Source of the DNA: Glandiceps talaboti
Taxonomy: Eukaryota > Hemichordata > Enteropneusta > Spengelidae
Length of the DNA stretch: 64,000 nucleotides
NCBI RefSeq assembly: GCF_964340395.1
Contig: NC_135560.1
Coordinates: forward strand, 12,922,598-12,986,597
Reading direction: 5' to 3'
Both the position numbers and the translations under genes were made by a program. The notes under the pieces are model-generated. The model did no database searches and was not told the origin of the DNA. It saw only the letters and a program-made list of their open reading frames with translations. Shown here in pieces: positions 35,961-50,769 of this stretch; within the stretch, counting starts at the first letter, position 1, and each line of letters starts with the position of its first letter.

Positions 35961-36907
35961 TTGGACATCTGATAAATAAAAAGAGTAGTCACTTTATACT
36001 TTGTCTTTACAAAGCAATTCTACTATAACCTGCCAAGCTCTCTGCTTTCATTGTAATTCAAAACTTTTATCTAACATGTGGTAGTTAATTAGACCAAGAA
36101 AATAAACCACTTTTTCTTCATCAGTGGTGAATATGATGTGTAATTCCATATTTCACCATGTTCATGTTACACTAAACATGGCACCAGAAACCAAAAACAC
36201 TACTGTTGTTAAATGTCCTTCACAGGACAGAATGAATCCAAATTGGGAGGGAGGACCTGGAATATTTCTTTGAAACCATTGCTACTTTTTTGAAATATTT
36301 ACTCAGTTTTATTCAGTAAACTGTCTCAGTACTAAGGGAAACGTGACTGAATATGTAAATTAATCAGGCATACAAAGTATTGATGTATATCATAATTAAA
36401 ACAGCCATTTGGGAAAACTTTGTAGTCCAATGCAGGTATGTTCAGAAAATTTCTCCATCAGGTGAATTATATGTGGCTATAGTTTATGAATGAAAAGAAT
36501 AACTCCTTTTCTGTTTTATTATGTAAGTACGTATTATGTAGGCTAGAAAGCAATACTTTATCTAGTTAATTCTCTCTCACAACTTATGGAGGTATGACTG
36601 ACGCATACAGTTAACATAAAACACGGATACTCTCAATAATTCAAAGATTGACCCCTGCATGTTTAAATTACATTGAAAGCAGGCTTTGTTTGAAATTCCC
36701 TCTGGACAATATTTACAGAAGGATATGGATAATTTAAAACAGGGAAATCAATCCTTTTAGGACTCATTCACTGATCAAGCACACAAAAAAAAATCAAATT
36801 TAGTTCAGAAACTTCCCTTGATTACACAAGTTGTGATTGACTTGCATTTAATTTAACACAAGGAAACTATTACTTTATTTCATAACCTGAATACAGCTCA
36901 TTTTGGT

Positions 36908-36910
<3 letters not shown>

Positions 36911-36943
<33 letters not shown>
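36911..36943. repeat. T33 homopolymer
   Basis: Thirty-three T followed by ACAG. On the minus strand this is a poly(A) tract such as a retroposon tail, but no recognisable body precedes it. Confidence 0.95.
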
Positions 36944-36946
<3 letters not shown>

Positions 36947-39900
36947 GTAATCATGATGTATTCACAAATGACCTCTGAGACTTTTGGCAGCTTACATCAT
37001 TAAGTAACCTTTTAGGTAGCACTGGTTGCTATGCACTTTATTAAATTACAATTCGTAATGAGAACATGCCAGTTAAAAAGCTCCAACCTCACCATGTCAA
37101 TAATCTTACTGGCATACTGGATCCTACCTACACACATCATTCAAACGGTGGACAGAATGAGGAACCAAATGTAATGGATTGGTATCAATAAACTGCTCAT
37201 TTAGCGTTAAATTTTGAACATGAAAATGCAATTAATAAGGGTTATATTTTCATTGTGGTGTGATTCAGAAACCAGATCTAGTGAATATGAACAGAATTGA
37301 TTGTAACCTTTTGGTTACTGGATTGAAAGGACAGGTTAACATACACAAAAGTGACAGAACACTATTTAGCACTTGAACTATCCTATGCTATAGTTACTCA
37401 TGGCTTATTGTATATACTTTATATGTTATGACAGGGAGCATGCCTTCCTTAATTGTGCTATGTTGAACTCAAACTTTTTATGCATCAAAAGTTCACAAAC
37501 TGATTACACTTGATATTTAGAAGTCCTCATGGGGTTTTTATCTTGTAAAACCAAATTCAGACCGAATGGGGCTTAGCATCATGCAAAATCAACACTAGTC
37601 AAGACTTGAATACCACAATCCTTGGGGATCCATTAAATATATATTTTTTATTGATAACCATAAAACCATAGGTTTGGATTCATTATAAGTTTGAATATCA
37701 TGGACATGAGCAATCTGATTCTAGCTTTGTATAGCAGTGCCTCAGAATAACCTGATCAATTTCACACAAGAATGTGAAATTGTTATGAAACAAACTAAAA
37801 GAAAAAGACCAGGCACCATTAACAATGCATCCTGATTCATGACATACATTTACCATCTGATATTGCCTTTCTGACACTGGACAAAATCAATAATTTCAGA
37901 TACAGAATTTTATATGCCAAACATCACCTAAGCATCTATGCCTTTCACAAAATCCATCAACCATATCATTAAATTCTATACAAGTACACAAAACACTTGC
38001 ATCACTTGTCGCAGCTTGTGGTATGGAGGTAGACATCCAAGTCATAATGCCCCCATGTTTTAATGAAAAATCAACTGAATATATTGCACAAGTCAATGCA
38101 ATTATATATATATAAGGTTTCTTATTTGGTAACCCGGACAACCGGGACCAGATATATTGCAAAGAACAAAACTTGAGAGATGTGGTATTTCAAATTTAGC
38201 ACTTCCTCAAAAGCTCTAAAGGTGGGATTACAAAATCCATACGCTATCTTTAAATGTCAAATGGAAAAACACTTGGTCAGTGTAAATCTATGATAACCGA
38301 TACTTCCAAAGACTTCAGACTAATCTATTAACATCTTTGAAAAAAATATGATCATGAGCAATAAATTCACATTTACTTCATAAAATTCTGTATTCAGTGA
38401 TATTATGTGAATCCAAAAACTGATTGATTAATCACTACAGGAATATGTACCTATATCTTTTTTTTTTAACATTGTTTGTTTAATACTTAAAATATGTTGT
38501 TTGTAAATCTGATACAGTTCAAAACATGGATTATTGATATATCATTCCTTATATTTCTTAATATAGATCAGATAATCCGATTATTATCGAAGGATTACAA
38601 AAACAAAGGATTTACCAAAATGCATCACATGATCACAAACATATGGAACCAGAATTTGTCTCAGATTGTATTTTTAGAGTGAGTATAGATTCAAACGGAT
38701 ATTCAGAATCAGAGATGAAAAAAATGCAGTTAATTTTTTACAATTTTCCTTCATTGAAATGACATATATATCCCTACTACAATGGATGTCAGTTTGGAGA
38801 AACTTGTCTGAATCCTTGAGGATGTTATAGTATCAGGTTTTTGGATAATATCAAAGAAGTAAGCCGACAAAGAAACATGACAAACAAGGTATTATTCTTG
38901 CAATATACATGTACTATATCATCTGCTTGAAAGCGAGGTTTTACAAACTTCATGACTATATTGTTGCTTTTGTCTGCGTACGTGCCAGGCTCTTTTAATG
39001 AATGCTTACATCACTGAATGGAAAGCAGTATATTAAATGCATGAATTATAAAATAGCATAACAGCTTTATCATGCTGCTCACTTCAACATTTTACGTTTT
39101 GTATTATTGGGTTTTCACATCCTATACGGTATAATACACACCTATGTGTATTAATATTTCACAGTAAGAGTAAGACTATATTTCCTTTTGACCCCAGCTT
39201 AATAAGATGATTCAAAATATCTGAGGAGTGTCACCTTACCAGAATCAATTTACCCGTACAATAGGAGTCGTTATCTTATCAGTGACATCAACACTGTTAT
39301 ATTGTATCTCTAGTAGCAGTCACAATCAATACAAGTTCACACTTGGTTTCACTATCCTACATATAGTGCTAGTCAGTTTTCAGTTCTCTCTCTACTATAA
39401 AACCTTCGTAACGAGAGCACACACACACTGTCGGCATTCTTTGATCTATTTTTGATTACTTTATCAGAAAGAGCTGCCACAGCTGACGATATCACTCCTT
39501 AAATCTGTGTATCAACAGAATTGAAGAGATTTCGTACCATGACTGTAAATTACAATGATTAAAATTCACACCACATAAAAAAGGAACTTCACACTTTGCT
39601 TGCACTAAGGAGATGTTTACGCACAGATATAAATTTCCTTTAACTATGTCATCCATAAGTCCCTTGTCTTCTATCACTCATTATCAAAATATCTTCTTTT
39701 TTTACGGAACACGAGACACAAGAGGGCAAAACTCTGCTTCAAATCATCTCCGGTATATTTTTTTTTTTACATTTATACATAATTTGTACTATTTCTCAAT
39801 TGAGATAAATGATTACACAAGTTGCTTTTCATTCTTGCGTTCAGTTCCGACAAATGTAAACCGACAATATAACATAAGTAACATTTTCTACGATGACACA

Positions 39901-40499
39901 CAAATCGTAATTCAATCACTGAGACTCATCAAAACTACTCAGTGATTGATAAATTTGATTATCCTGGTCAATCTGTTGACATGGCAGTCATTTAATGTAT
40001 AAACATACCGCATAGAACATCGATCTCTGAACCCTGCTACCCAACACTGACAAGTGAAAATTGTTAATAATGGAATGACTGACAGTGCTTGTACCGTTCA
40101 TTTTAATCCATGGGCTGTATTATATCTATATTGGGAATGTTTCACGTACATCATAAACGTGTATAATATTCCCGGTGCAATGGTTTGATTTTTGTTGTTG
40201 AATATTTTAAAATGTAATATCACCGCTTTGAGCCAACCTTGAATATACAAAAAATGTATACATAATCTAAACTATCTGCAAAAGCCAACAAAATCATTCC
40301 CAAGTCTTTGGCTTGTGGCCATTTGTAAAAGACATGCGAGTAAATTTACACACACTAGCCAAAAATGCTCTTTACCGATGATTTGTCCTTAAAAATGATG
40401 AAGCTGCATCTACTGGTTAGTGACAATCTCAATAACAATACGACTGTGCGAAAAACTGACTAATCTTTCATCAAATTTTAAACCATTGAAGCTTTGTGA

Positions 40500-40720
40500 C
40501 ACTGAAATCCCTTTAGGACAGTGACATTTTAAGCCTACATCGACAAAACAACGGTTTAAGGCCATATTTTTCCAGTTTGAACAGTACAGAAGTAAAGTTT
40601 TTAAGCCAACGTCTACAAAACACTGGTTTTAGGCTATGTTTCCAATTTGAAGAAAATAAAACATTGGAAGTTTTTAGCCTACATCTACAAAAAAAAATAA
40701 TTTAGAGCTATATTTCCTCT
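40500..40720 (+). repeat. Degenerate tandem repeat, about 75-80-bp unit (3 copies)
   Basis: TTTTAAGCCTACATCGACAA, TTTTTAAGCCAACGTCTACA and TTTTTAGCCTACATCTACAA recur with a following GGTTT(A)AGGC(C)AT-type segment. Confidence 0.75.
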
Positions 40721-43700
40721 ACAGCGCATTGTGGCAATTTTTCAAATCAATATCTATAACGAGGTAGATTCATGTTACATTTTCTTAATACTTAAAAATA
40801 AACCATACCAATATCACAATACAAGCACAACTTGTTGGTTCAGCTTATAGTAGTAAAGGTTACATGTTAGCTTTGGAATACACAGCAAATTGAAAGTTGA
40901 CTCTAACTCAACTAATACTCAATACGATTAACTGTCGGCAGTTTTCAAACAAAGTTATTGATCTGTGGCATTTAATAACATACTGTGTTGCCACAACTGA
41001 ATTTACAGAATGTATATATATATAGCAGCAAGACCCTTTAAACATATCACAGACGGAGGCAATATGTTTAACTCGGAAACAAAATGACATCTTCACATTG
41101 GCACCATGATAAATTGATGTTGTAAATTGATCATCTACATGTTCACAATTGAGACTAGCAAAAAATTACAAAAAGAAATCCTTATGGGTTTGTAGACGTA
41201 AATTTCACCACCTTCAGGACTAGTTATCTATGATATAGTGTTTCATTATCGACATGTGAACTGTACAAGACTTGACACTCTTGAGTCTTATATAGTGCAT
41301 CTAACTTAATTATAAACTCAGCAGGTCATTGATCCTTTGGTGTAGAAAAATCATTCATTTATCTATAGATGTGTTAGATGTACAGAAACCCTTGAAGTTG
41401 AAATTAAATGTCATGCCAACTCTAGAGAAAGAAATTAAGGAAGCCCTCTAACATTGAGAACACTAGTAATGACATGTACACCTGATCTACCTCAACAGCT
41501 CTCTTCCTCTAGTAATGACGTCACTGTGGAATCAACAATATTTTGCTCAACTGTCGAGGTTGATGAGTGAAGTGGTACAAGGACTGAGTCTCCACTGCAG
41601 CCACAAGGTGACTATATGTATGTTTGGACATGAGCTAGTTGTTTGCTTGATTCAACAACATGTACGACAAGATGTTTCACTTTTAATCAAGAAGGACTAC
41701 ACATTTGGACACATTCTAAGCTACTAAAGACACACAAAGGAATTGTTTTAATTTTCATGCTGCTCACCAAACCGGAATACAGATAACCTCAAAACTTGTA
41801 CAATAAAGCTATTGATCAGAAGGAAAGCATCCTGCCCATACTCTCAAGTGGTGAATGCTGGTCAACTTGTACCTAGAATGCATTTCACTGATGGCACTAT
41901 ATCACCCATAATTGGAGTTCCAGTTGGTTACAAACAGGTTCACATCAATACTTGCTTACATTTAGGGAATTCAGTATTAAAAAGCAGTGCATTTCAAAAG
42001 GTTTTCTCAAAACACCAACTACGGAGTACGAACACAGAGACATCAAGGTACCTCATAGAATATGTTTTCCAGTTGAACTCTTGCTAAAAAAAGAACAAGT
42101 AACTGGGTGGAAAATGATTGCAATTCATGCAGAAAACATTGTCAGAACAGAAGCAAAGGTCAGCAATTATGAAAGTTAGAGTCTCCCCAGATGGATTTCT
42201 ACCTCAGCGAATCCTTTCTCATCTTCTCCTGCCTTCATCATAGATTTCTATTACAAATGACGTAGGACCTGTGACAGAGTTCCTTACTTGTTGGTATTTG
42301 GATGACTTTAAATGCAAAATTTCCCACTGTATAACCTTTTGGTATACAGATTAATCCACTCTGTTGATTAAAATTCACTTTAAAATTCTCTTATTAAACA
42401 GTTATAACTTAAACTAGAGAGTCTTCAAACTAATGCCAGCCTAAAGATATGACAGCTGTGCATTTATAGTTCACTCAATATTGATTACTTTTGTTGTATA
42501 GAGTGACACTATGTTTCATATCTGGTAATGTAATAAGAGCTGAAGGCAAAGGTACGACGTTCATCTTTCCTGTACCTGCAAAAGCTGGTAGCGTATTACT
42601 TCTTAATACTAGTAATTTTCAAATATGTATACATTTCCCTGTACAAGTTTCATATAATTAAATCAATCACTCAAGAGCAGAGAAGCTATACTACAGCCTG
42701 TATACTTATACATATTAGCTTTGAGATAAGCATGCATTGATCGTATCACATGATTTACCTGTGACAACCATGTAAAGCACTAACCATCTCACAATTTCAT
42801 ACATAGCTTTGTATTCATACTGATGTAATAAATGCTATATCAACCTCTTATTTACATGTTAAAGCCATGCAATAAGTGCTTATCATGTCATCTGACTTAA
42901 TATTTACACCATGGCCATGTAATAAGCACTACCATATCACATGATACTGATAACTTTTTATACCACAGCCATGTACAAATAAATACTGACCATATACTTG
43001 TAGATCACAAGGCTTAATCAATTATTCTATATTTGCATGTCACAGTTGTGTGATATTCGAAAAAACCCCACAAACATTATCAAATGATTGAATCGATAAC
43101 TTCATTTTTGCACACTGCACCCACTGTAAATCAACCTTATCATGTCTGGTAATAATCACAGTAGAATGCAAGAAATAGGGGCTGTCTGTTCTATATTTTT
43201 GGCTTGTCAAAAAGGTATTTACTCATCCCCAATTCATAATCACACTACCTCCTGCTAAGCCTTACATAAAGCCTGCAAATCTTTACAAGTATAGTTAAAG
43301 GACGGAGTTCTATATAAATCTCCAACGGGTCACAACACAGAACGTTTTCTCCATGGATAAGTACTGTGGATATATTGTAAGACATTCAGAATCAATAATT
43401 CACTCCTATTTGTAAATGGATTATCAGCAACACATTTTTTTCCAACTGCATCATGAATCGTTCATGTCTTCTGGCTATCTACTAAATCTTGATACATACA
43501 GTCTTTCAATAGTATAAAATCTTTTGATCAAATTTTATCAGTAATTAGAACAGGAAGATCGACTTTTAAATTTCTCCTGGGAAATAATCCAGAAGGAAGC
43601 TGCGAAAGTAGCCAATGAAGAATACATATATACATTGTATGTTTGACCATAGGCTTTCAGTTCAGATGATAACCACAATGACAGATTCACCCACTGATAA

Positions 43701-44833
43701 GCCAAGGCATCCAGTGCCATGTTCAGACAACAATATGTATCATATTAAAAAAAATGTCAACCCACATATCTATTGATGAAGTGGTTTTCTGATTAAAAAA
43801 AAGGATCAATGGAAAAGTAATTTCAACACAGAAAATAAAGTTAAATGTCATAGCATGAATTGATCGTGTTATAATACATTGAGATATTATTGACATCTTT
43901 TGTCATTCACTAAAACCAAAGTTAAAACCACTTTTTTTATGGGTACTGGCATGAAATGAGTTCAGCTTTCATAACTTTCAAGTATACTAAAAGATAACAT
44001 TTTCTATTCTATTCTATTACTATGTTCAGACTCCTACAACTGTGAGTTTCACTCTGAGGTGACATAAAGTAGTAAAACTAATAAGATTTGAGACTCCATT
44101 CACTCTGAATTTTTGTACCTGACACAGATCACATACCAAAGTCATCCAATATTAGCATCTAGCTTTCATTTGTTCCAATCATTTAGCAGCAACCCTGAAC
44201 TTTAACCCTGGAACCCTTCTTATGTAGGAAAACTAAATAGAGTTACTTGTAATCAAATAGAATTTTGTGTCAGACACAAAAGATAAGTCGCCTCTAAAAC
44301 CCACATTATTTAACCTGACGAGGAGTTGACATTAACTGTTCATATTTTTTTTTTTTATGTTAGGCAAGACTAGAGTCGACTCATCTGGCTATTAGTAAGA
44401 ACTCCCCATATATTTGATCAATCCTGGCATATTGCTCAAAAAGTAGAACTGTTTACCTTGCACATGTAATAAAACTTTTACATGGGGGACTTCATTCACG
44501 TCACAAAAGAAATAACTTGTATAACATTTTCTGAAGTAAATTGCAGCAGATATTGATCATATTTGTATAGAATATATTACTACATCTATCATTCTTTGTG
44601 GCTTGAGGCAAATTACCTTTCAACCTTTTCACATAAATGTTTTGTGACAAGATTCGATAACAAAAATTTATCCAATACTTTTCAGTATACATTTCGATTT
44701 GGATCACACTGGGAGGCATGTTTATCGTAATTGTGAATGTCAGTGTGATTTGCTGAGAAAGCTGGCAGATGGGGATATTAATAATTCCTATCATAACAGG
44801 AAAATGGGGATGTAAGATTGGCTGAACTGTGAC

Positions 44834-45333
44834 ATTAACCCCATCTAGACATACATCGTCCTACCTCGCGCAGTCCCAAGTCCTACCTGAGGTAGGATAG
44901 GTGTGTGTCTACCTGTAGGAAGGTTACCATGGCATAGATGTCGCATGATCCCTCCTGACCCACTCCTCAATATATCTGTACTGACGTAATGAAACTTTGT
45001 TCAAGTTCTTTTGTCACACAACTTTTTTTTTTTAATTTTACATAAAAGATGGACAAGGAATCATAAATATTGACTGAAACAACAGAATAAAGTCAGAAGA
45101 AAACTGCAAATCCGTTATGTTTTAGTGCTACGACAAGCAGTCAGGAGGGTTTCAGGACAGAATACGTCCACAGAGTATACAGAACGAAGTCAGGCTGGTT
45201 TCAGGAAACATCTCGAAGGGGTGCTAGGATGGTTTCAGGATTGGTTCAGGACGTGTGTTTGTCTACACAGGTGTCAAACTATCCTGAATCCTACCTCAGG
45301 TAGAATTTTTCATGCTGTCTAGATGGGGTTAAT
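44834..45333. mobile_element. TIR element with ATTAACCCCATCTAGACA termini
   Basis: The 18-base left end ATTAACCCCATCTAGACA (44834-44851) is repeated exactly in inverted orientation at 45316-45333. Inside are near-palindromic TCCTACCTGAGGTAGGA (44881) and an inverted partner near 45290, plus a GGTTTCAGGA run at 45140-45250. No transposase; the 65-codon ORF at 45125-45322 is internal and unconvincing. Confidence 0.8.
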
Positions 45334-45353
45334 ACAACTGGGATACGAATTGA

Positions 45354-45356
45354 TCA

Positions 45357-45389
<33 letters not shown>

Positions 45390-45425
45390 AATTAGGGTGG
45401 TTGGTGGTGGTGGTGGTGATGAAGA
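45354..45425. repeat. Microsatellites (GAT)n and (GGT)n
   Basis: About ten ATG/GAT triplets at 45358-45389, then a GGT/GGTGAT run. Lies just outside the right end of the TIR element. Confidence 0.93.
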
Positions 45426-46559
45426 TGATGACATTGATGATAATTTGGGTGGTGATCGTGGGATCATGATGCCGAATTATTAAATTGGAATGATTCCTTT
45501 CCCCAGAATCACAAATCTACGAACAGTTCTATCACCTTGATGTATATTAAAGTTAGCAGGCAGTCACACTAACATGATTGCCATCAATAAATTACTCAAC
45601 AGTATCAGGTCAGTCTACTAGGTTCATTCTAATAATCTCTTGGAGTTAGTTACATTGAGACATCGCCCCATCACATAAATCCTCTCTGATTGTTCTGATC
45701 TTGCATACAGCTATTTGAGATAAGCAAACACTGTCCACTCAAGCATTCAAACAGATTCCTTTAAATAGCACCAAGTCAACCTCATTTCTGGGTATCGGGT
45801 TCACTATGTGTGACATTAAAGATGCTAAAAGCACATTCTTAACGCTTTCAAACACCTTTTATCTGAACAGTGTGTAATATGATCCGACAACTGATCGGGC
45901 GCTACTTTTATTTCCATTCATCCGTGCTGTAACTTTTGATGATCTTATATCTTAAAGTAATATCAAGTCTCGGAATACTAACGCAGATAGAAAAGATTGT
46001 CTGAATATTGCCAACCCTCTGCTCTTTTCCAAGACATATGGACACCACACCCACTAAAATATCAATGCTTGGCTGCCAATCGGAAGGGTTTACCACACTA
46101 ATCATCCACAGTCTGCTGACTGTCGTTCACTATCTTGTCCCGCCGATAATGATGCAAGATTGCCTTCCGTAGACAATCACGTACAACATATTGAATATTT
46201 CAGTTCAGTCGTGCACAAACACAATTGTTGATTATCTACATAAGAACTATAAATGAAACATATAATATCAAATGTTGTAATCTTTGCAAACAGAACTCTA
46301 TCGATTTGTTGCTTCTATCCACCTACTTGCCAGCATCAGCATGTTTTTTCATAAATTGCCTGACCTCTTCATCACCTCTCGCAGTCTCTGTACGCTAGAC
46401 TACAATTTTCACAGTATGAAACCACTTAACTTCATGCGAACACAAGACTTTGTTAGTCCGTATAATCTACAATTAGCATGACGATAATTTGAAGTACAAC
46501 GCGAAACTAGATTTTACTGATAAGGAACTTTTCAGCAGCAAAATATCAAAGTTGAAGAC

Positions 46560-47010
46560 ATCTTACAGACTTCATCCATCATAATTTTCCAATCAAAATT
46601 TCTTGAATAACATACTGGAGGAGAGCTTTCATTAGGAAACATTCAAAGAATACAGAGATATTTTGAATACAGCATGAAATCAGACTTCACTGAAACCTAA
46701 CTTATGAGAAGTACCTACTACTGCAAGAATACAAAACTTAACAAATCTCCCAACAATCTCATGCATCTAAATTTTCCAAACAAGATTTCTGGAATAACGT
46801 ACTAGAAGAGAGCTTTCATTATGTAATATTGAAACATCTGAAGAGTACAGAAGACATCTTGAAACAAAATTTACTAAATTTACCTTAAAATTGCATGTTG
46901 CTGAAACAAAGTCAAAGTAACACATATCTTACAGAAAAACTTCATTCATCATAATTTTGAAAAATAAATTTCCCCAAATAACATCATGCTGGAGGAAAGT
47001 AATGCTTTTC
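46560..47010 (+). repeat. Degenerate tandem repeat, about 188-bp unit (3 copies)
   Basis: The block CATCATAATTTTCC...AAATTTCTTGAATAACATAC then TGGAGGAGAGCTTTCATTA at about 46570 recurs at about 46760 and, more diverged, at about 46945. Non-coding. Confidence 0.75.
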
Positions 47011-47600
47011 TTATCCACTATCACAAAATTGTATGAGGTACTCTTAAAGGAGCTTAGAAAATTTTGATCATTCATCTCCAGTACTGAATACTTTTAGGAA
47101 TAATTAGTACTGTCTATAGCTAGAAGCAATGTACGTGACTGAAAGTATAGTTTGTGATGAAAGGAATGTTTTTTTGTTGTTAAATATCCTGCATGAAAAT
47201 CGGGTTTTTATCCGTCAAAGCTGTAATGCCATATAGAGTTCATTTAAAACCTTCAAAATAGCTCAATCATCAATGCTGGTGGAGTGAAATATTTTTTTTT
47301 TTTTTTTTTCAAAGACAACAGCCATGACAATATGTCATCAAATCTATAATCTGTCATTGAATGTAAAGTTTGATTTTCGCTAGCCACAACTGAAATGTTA
47401 CCATGTTTTTTTATGTTTTAAATGTACTTTACATACCCATATATTTTACAGAGGGCCCTAAGTAAAATAATAATTGAATGTAGGAAACTATGTATAGGTT
47501 ACCTACCATACCCATACCCCCATATCACAGGAGTTCTGAAAATACTGTTTACTACCAATAGCAAGATATCTTGAACACACCTGGACTTTAAGATAATTAA

Positions 47601-47930
47601 ATGTCATTCCCAAATATTCTACATTCAGTCAAGGAAAAAAGTTGTCACTATGAGTCGCTACACGAGTAGTGACAACCCTTAGGTCATGAGTATTTGCCGG
47701 GAAATGAAGAAAATTTTTGGAGAATAACATATACTAGTACCAGTGGCAGTAATATCAAAGAAAAATCGGGGAAAGTAATGGCAATTTTGAATATTTTGAC
47801 CCATATTTCAAACACAGCAGAACCAGTGACATAGACAGACGTTGTCGTGACGTAGAGCGCCCAGAGTATATATCCCATATTTTTTGTTAAACTTGGCTCA
47901 TGCATGGTATAATAGTATATAATATACATT
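47601..47930 (+). mobile_element. Repeat family R2 copy 1, palindromic core plus one-sided extension
   Basis: A core of about 130 bp (47601-47730) is an imperfect palindrome: ATGTCATTCCCAAATATTCT and CATTCAGTC at the left against GAATAACATA, GAAGAAAATTTTTGGAG and TGAGTATTTGCCGG at the right, centred on GTCACTATGAGTCGCTAC. A further 200 bp (AAAGTAATGGCAATTTTGAA through AACACAGCAGAACC to GTTGTCGTGACGTAGAG) is shared with the other two copies. Confidence 0.8.
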
Positions 47931-48049
47931 GCTCCACAGATTGAATGCCACTGAATCGCATGGATAGCAGGAAATTTAATTATTTTTCCATTTTCATTTT
48001 TTATTGAGGTACATTTCATCAATACATGTAACATTACAGACAATTGATC

Positions 48050-48410
48050 TGAAATATATTGACAGTCTGAACTCAATGAAACAGTGTCAGAATTTCAAAC
48101 AGCTAAATATAGGTTTGGGTCCACTTGAAAACACTGAACTCAATCTAGTATTGACAGCCAGAACTCGACAGAAAAATTTCAAGTAGCAAAAAATGGAATT
48201 GCGTCCAGTTTGAAAATATGCAACACAGTCTAAAAGATATTGATGGCAAGAGTTCCACTCAACTATTATATAATTTCAAACAGTTAAATATAGGTTTGCC
48301 TACACTTGAAAACACGGAACTCAATTTATCATAAAAAGTCAGAATTCAATAGAAAACTTGCAGCAAAATTTCAAACACCAAAGTTTAGGTTTGCATCTAC
48401 ATTGAACACA
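48050..48410 (+). repeat. Degenerate tandem repeat, about 105-bp unit (4 copies)
   Basis: AATTTCAAACAGCTAAATAT, TTTCAAGTAGCAAAAAATGG, AATTTCAAACAGTTAAATAT and AATTTCAAACACCAAAG recur, each followed by AGGTTTG(G/C)..., CTTGAAAACA and GAACTCAAT-type blocks. Confidence 0.75.
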
Positions 48411-50769
48411 TGCGTTAGTTGAAACAATTTGGGAAATGTCTTTTCTTCGTACGTACGTATCTAGTTATCTCTCTCTGAATGTTCAAGTCGGTGAGTTTGT
48501 ATTTACTTTGAAGTCCAGAAAACATTGCAATACCCTACTTAGCTAGATGTTCGGTTAACAATGTTTGTGTGTCTGTGGTGATTACATCGTCGGTGATTTG
48601 CCAGGATGTCTTTCACTACACAGACACTTTAGACTGTTTACAATGTACTTGTGTCTGGACATGGAGTAAGTGAAGTCTTTTGAATCGCTTAATTGCTAAT
48701 GGATAAAACTACTTGATGCACCTTCAAAAAGATTTGCTAAATACGCTTGGCATATGGAGAAATTACCCCTTTTGTCAGATCGCTGTTCATGCTCGCTAGA
48801 AATGTAAATTACATTTGCTGAACATCTCTCCTAAGTACTGAAAGGATAAAATTGGCTGGTGATGAGAGTATTTGTCGCATCTTATTCTAGATGTCCATCG
48901 CCCTTGCAAAGCCGATTTTCCTCGTTCACTGTTTTATCGATCATTGCTGATGGTTTATTCCAGTAGACAAATCAAACCAATTTCAAAGTTAAATATTAGG
49001 ACTAGATATTTGGTTTTACCTGTTTTTTCAAAATTACAAAAAAAAGTAAACATACATCTCTGATCAATGGATGATTTTCCTTTTAATTTGTTTTCCCTGT
49101 GATGGACTAGATAATCTCAAGTAATGTTGCAACATACACTGATGAAATCCTGTATATTGTCAGGGTACGTATCTAGTTATATTTCTTTGGTTTATGGCAT
49201 TTTTTAAAAACAATCAGGCATTTTGACATGTTTTGAAACAAATCTCAAAAAACTATGTCTGTAATAAAGTACTAACAAGGTGGAAATTTTTATATATCAT
49301 TAACATCTTTGGAATTGCTTTGAATTCAAGCCAATTTTGAAATATTTTTCATCACAAATTTGCAATTAGGATTTCGATGTTTACATAAAAAATATGAATG
49401 TAGACTGCTTATGTCATTTGTAGCTATTTCAAATTTGGAAAACATTTCTGTACAAATTCAAATCATAAATTTGCTGTTAGAATTTTCAATCATATAATAC
49501 TACATGGGTGCAAATATCATCTGTAGCTATGTGTTCACAGTAAAGCCTGAGTTTGTTTGGATGACTTCTGAGTGTGCTACAAACTAATCTGTACTCTAGA
49601 CAGTGTGCAGAGAGGGATTTACCATTAATGGACACCGATGTCTTTATGCTGCCTTTACAGCATGCTGTTCTATTTGATAGAGATTACAAACGGCAAATCG
49701 TACAGCAACAGTAGCATTTACAGCGAGCAATAATGACAGGTAATTGAGGCCATAGTGTATGTATAGCATTCAAACCTCCAAATGCCTTCAAACACATCTC
49801 ACATTCTATTTAGCTGACAGCCAGTTGATTCTGTGATATGTTAGCAACAGATTGAGTCAACACATGTGTGCACTTTCCATTACAGGCACTGAATTTTCTC
49901 ATTTCTAATTTTCAAAGCTTTGACTTATATTCAAAAGCCTGAATTCATGTACTAGATTTGAATCCGACCTTCCAATGTATACTCAATGGTTTGATCGCTT
50001 AAGTGTTTTGAGTTTCTTGGCACGTACAAAAGCTCTATCAAGGCTGACAACGTTTCATTTAAATCTAACTTTTGCTTGCTTTAAGCTATAGATTTCTAGC
50101 TAAGATGAGATTCTTGTCCACTGGGTCTTCACTACTCATCTGCATCAAATATGCCATGATTCGATTGATATTTTCTTCACATCAAACACGTCCATCCCAA
50201 CTGATACTTTCTCTACATCAAACATACCCAACTCCAAGCGTGATATTTTAGCAACTGACTGCAATATGTGCCTTGCAGGCAGGCAGACAATAATTAAGAT
50301 AAACGTACATATATACCATATGCTTTATGTCAATACAATGCCATGATTTCTATCTCCCATCTCTCTAAAGATATGCAATCTCATCCGTCTCTCTCACTTT
50401 CCAATATTTATGCAAGTCAGCCTCTGTTGACTCTGATGTATCGACCAATAGAAATCTTCCTACCTAGCTTCCATTCTTAACAGAAAATGTCTTACTGTGA
50501 AAAGTTGAACAATGACTTTGACTCCATTCTCGCCATCACACTGACACGCTAACAATGCATATTTGCAACAACGTTGCATATCAAACTATTGTAGGGCCTC
50601 CCGAGTGACAATATTGTTGTCTCGTAAGTTTGTTAGAGTTTGGTCTTCAAGGATTTAAGTTTGGCACTGTTCTTCCCAAACTTATCTACGAATATCTTTA
50701 CTGAACTCAAACCTATACTTAGGAAATTAAATACTGTAATGTGATAATTCTAGGCTAACAATTTAGGAG

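Noticed and set aside
36911-36947. T33 followed by ACAG as a plus-strand splice acceptor
   Set aside because: Excellent acceptor-like sequence but no open reading frame or donor follows; more likely a homopolymer or retroposon tail.
37896-38162. 88-codon minus-strand ORF
   Set aside because: No recognisable domain, AT-rich, isolated; consistent with chance.
39238-39300. Minus-strand segment with a GTAAGG donor
   Set aside because: Stops in all three frames.
41812-42179. Two overlapping plus-strand ORFs of 75-91 codons
   Set aside because: No homology, no splice or poly(A) context; on the strand opposite the surrounding APBA intron.
42190-42260. Minus-strand segment reading MMKAGEDEKGFAE
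   Set aside because: Acceptor without pyrimidine tract and a weak GTAGAA donor; it cannot bridge the phases of neighbouring APBA exons.
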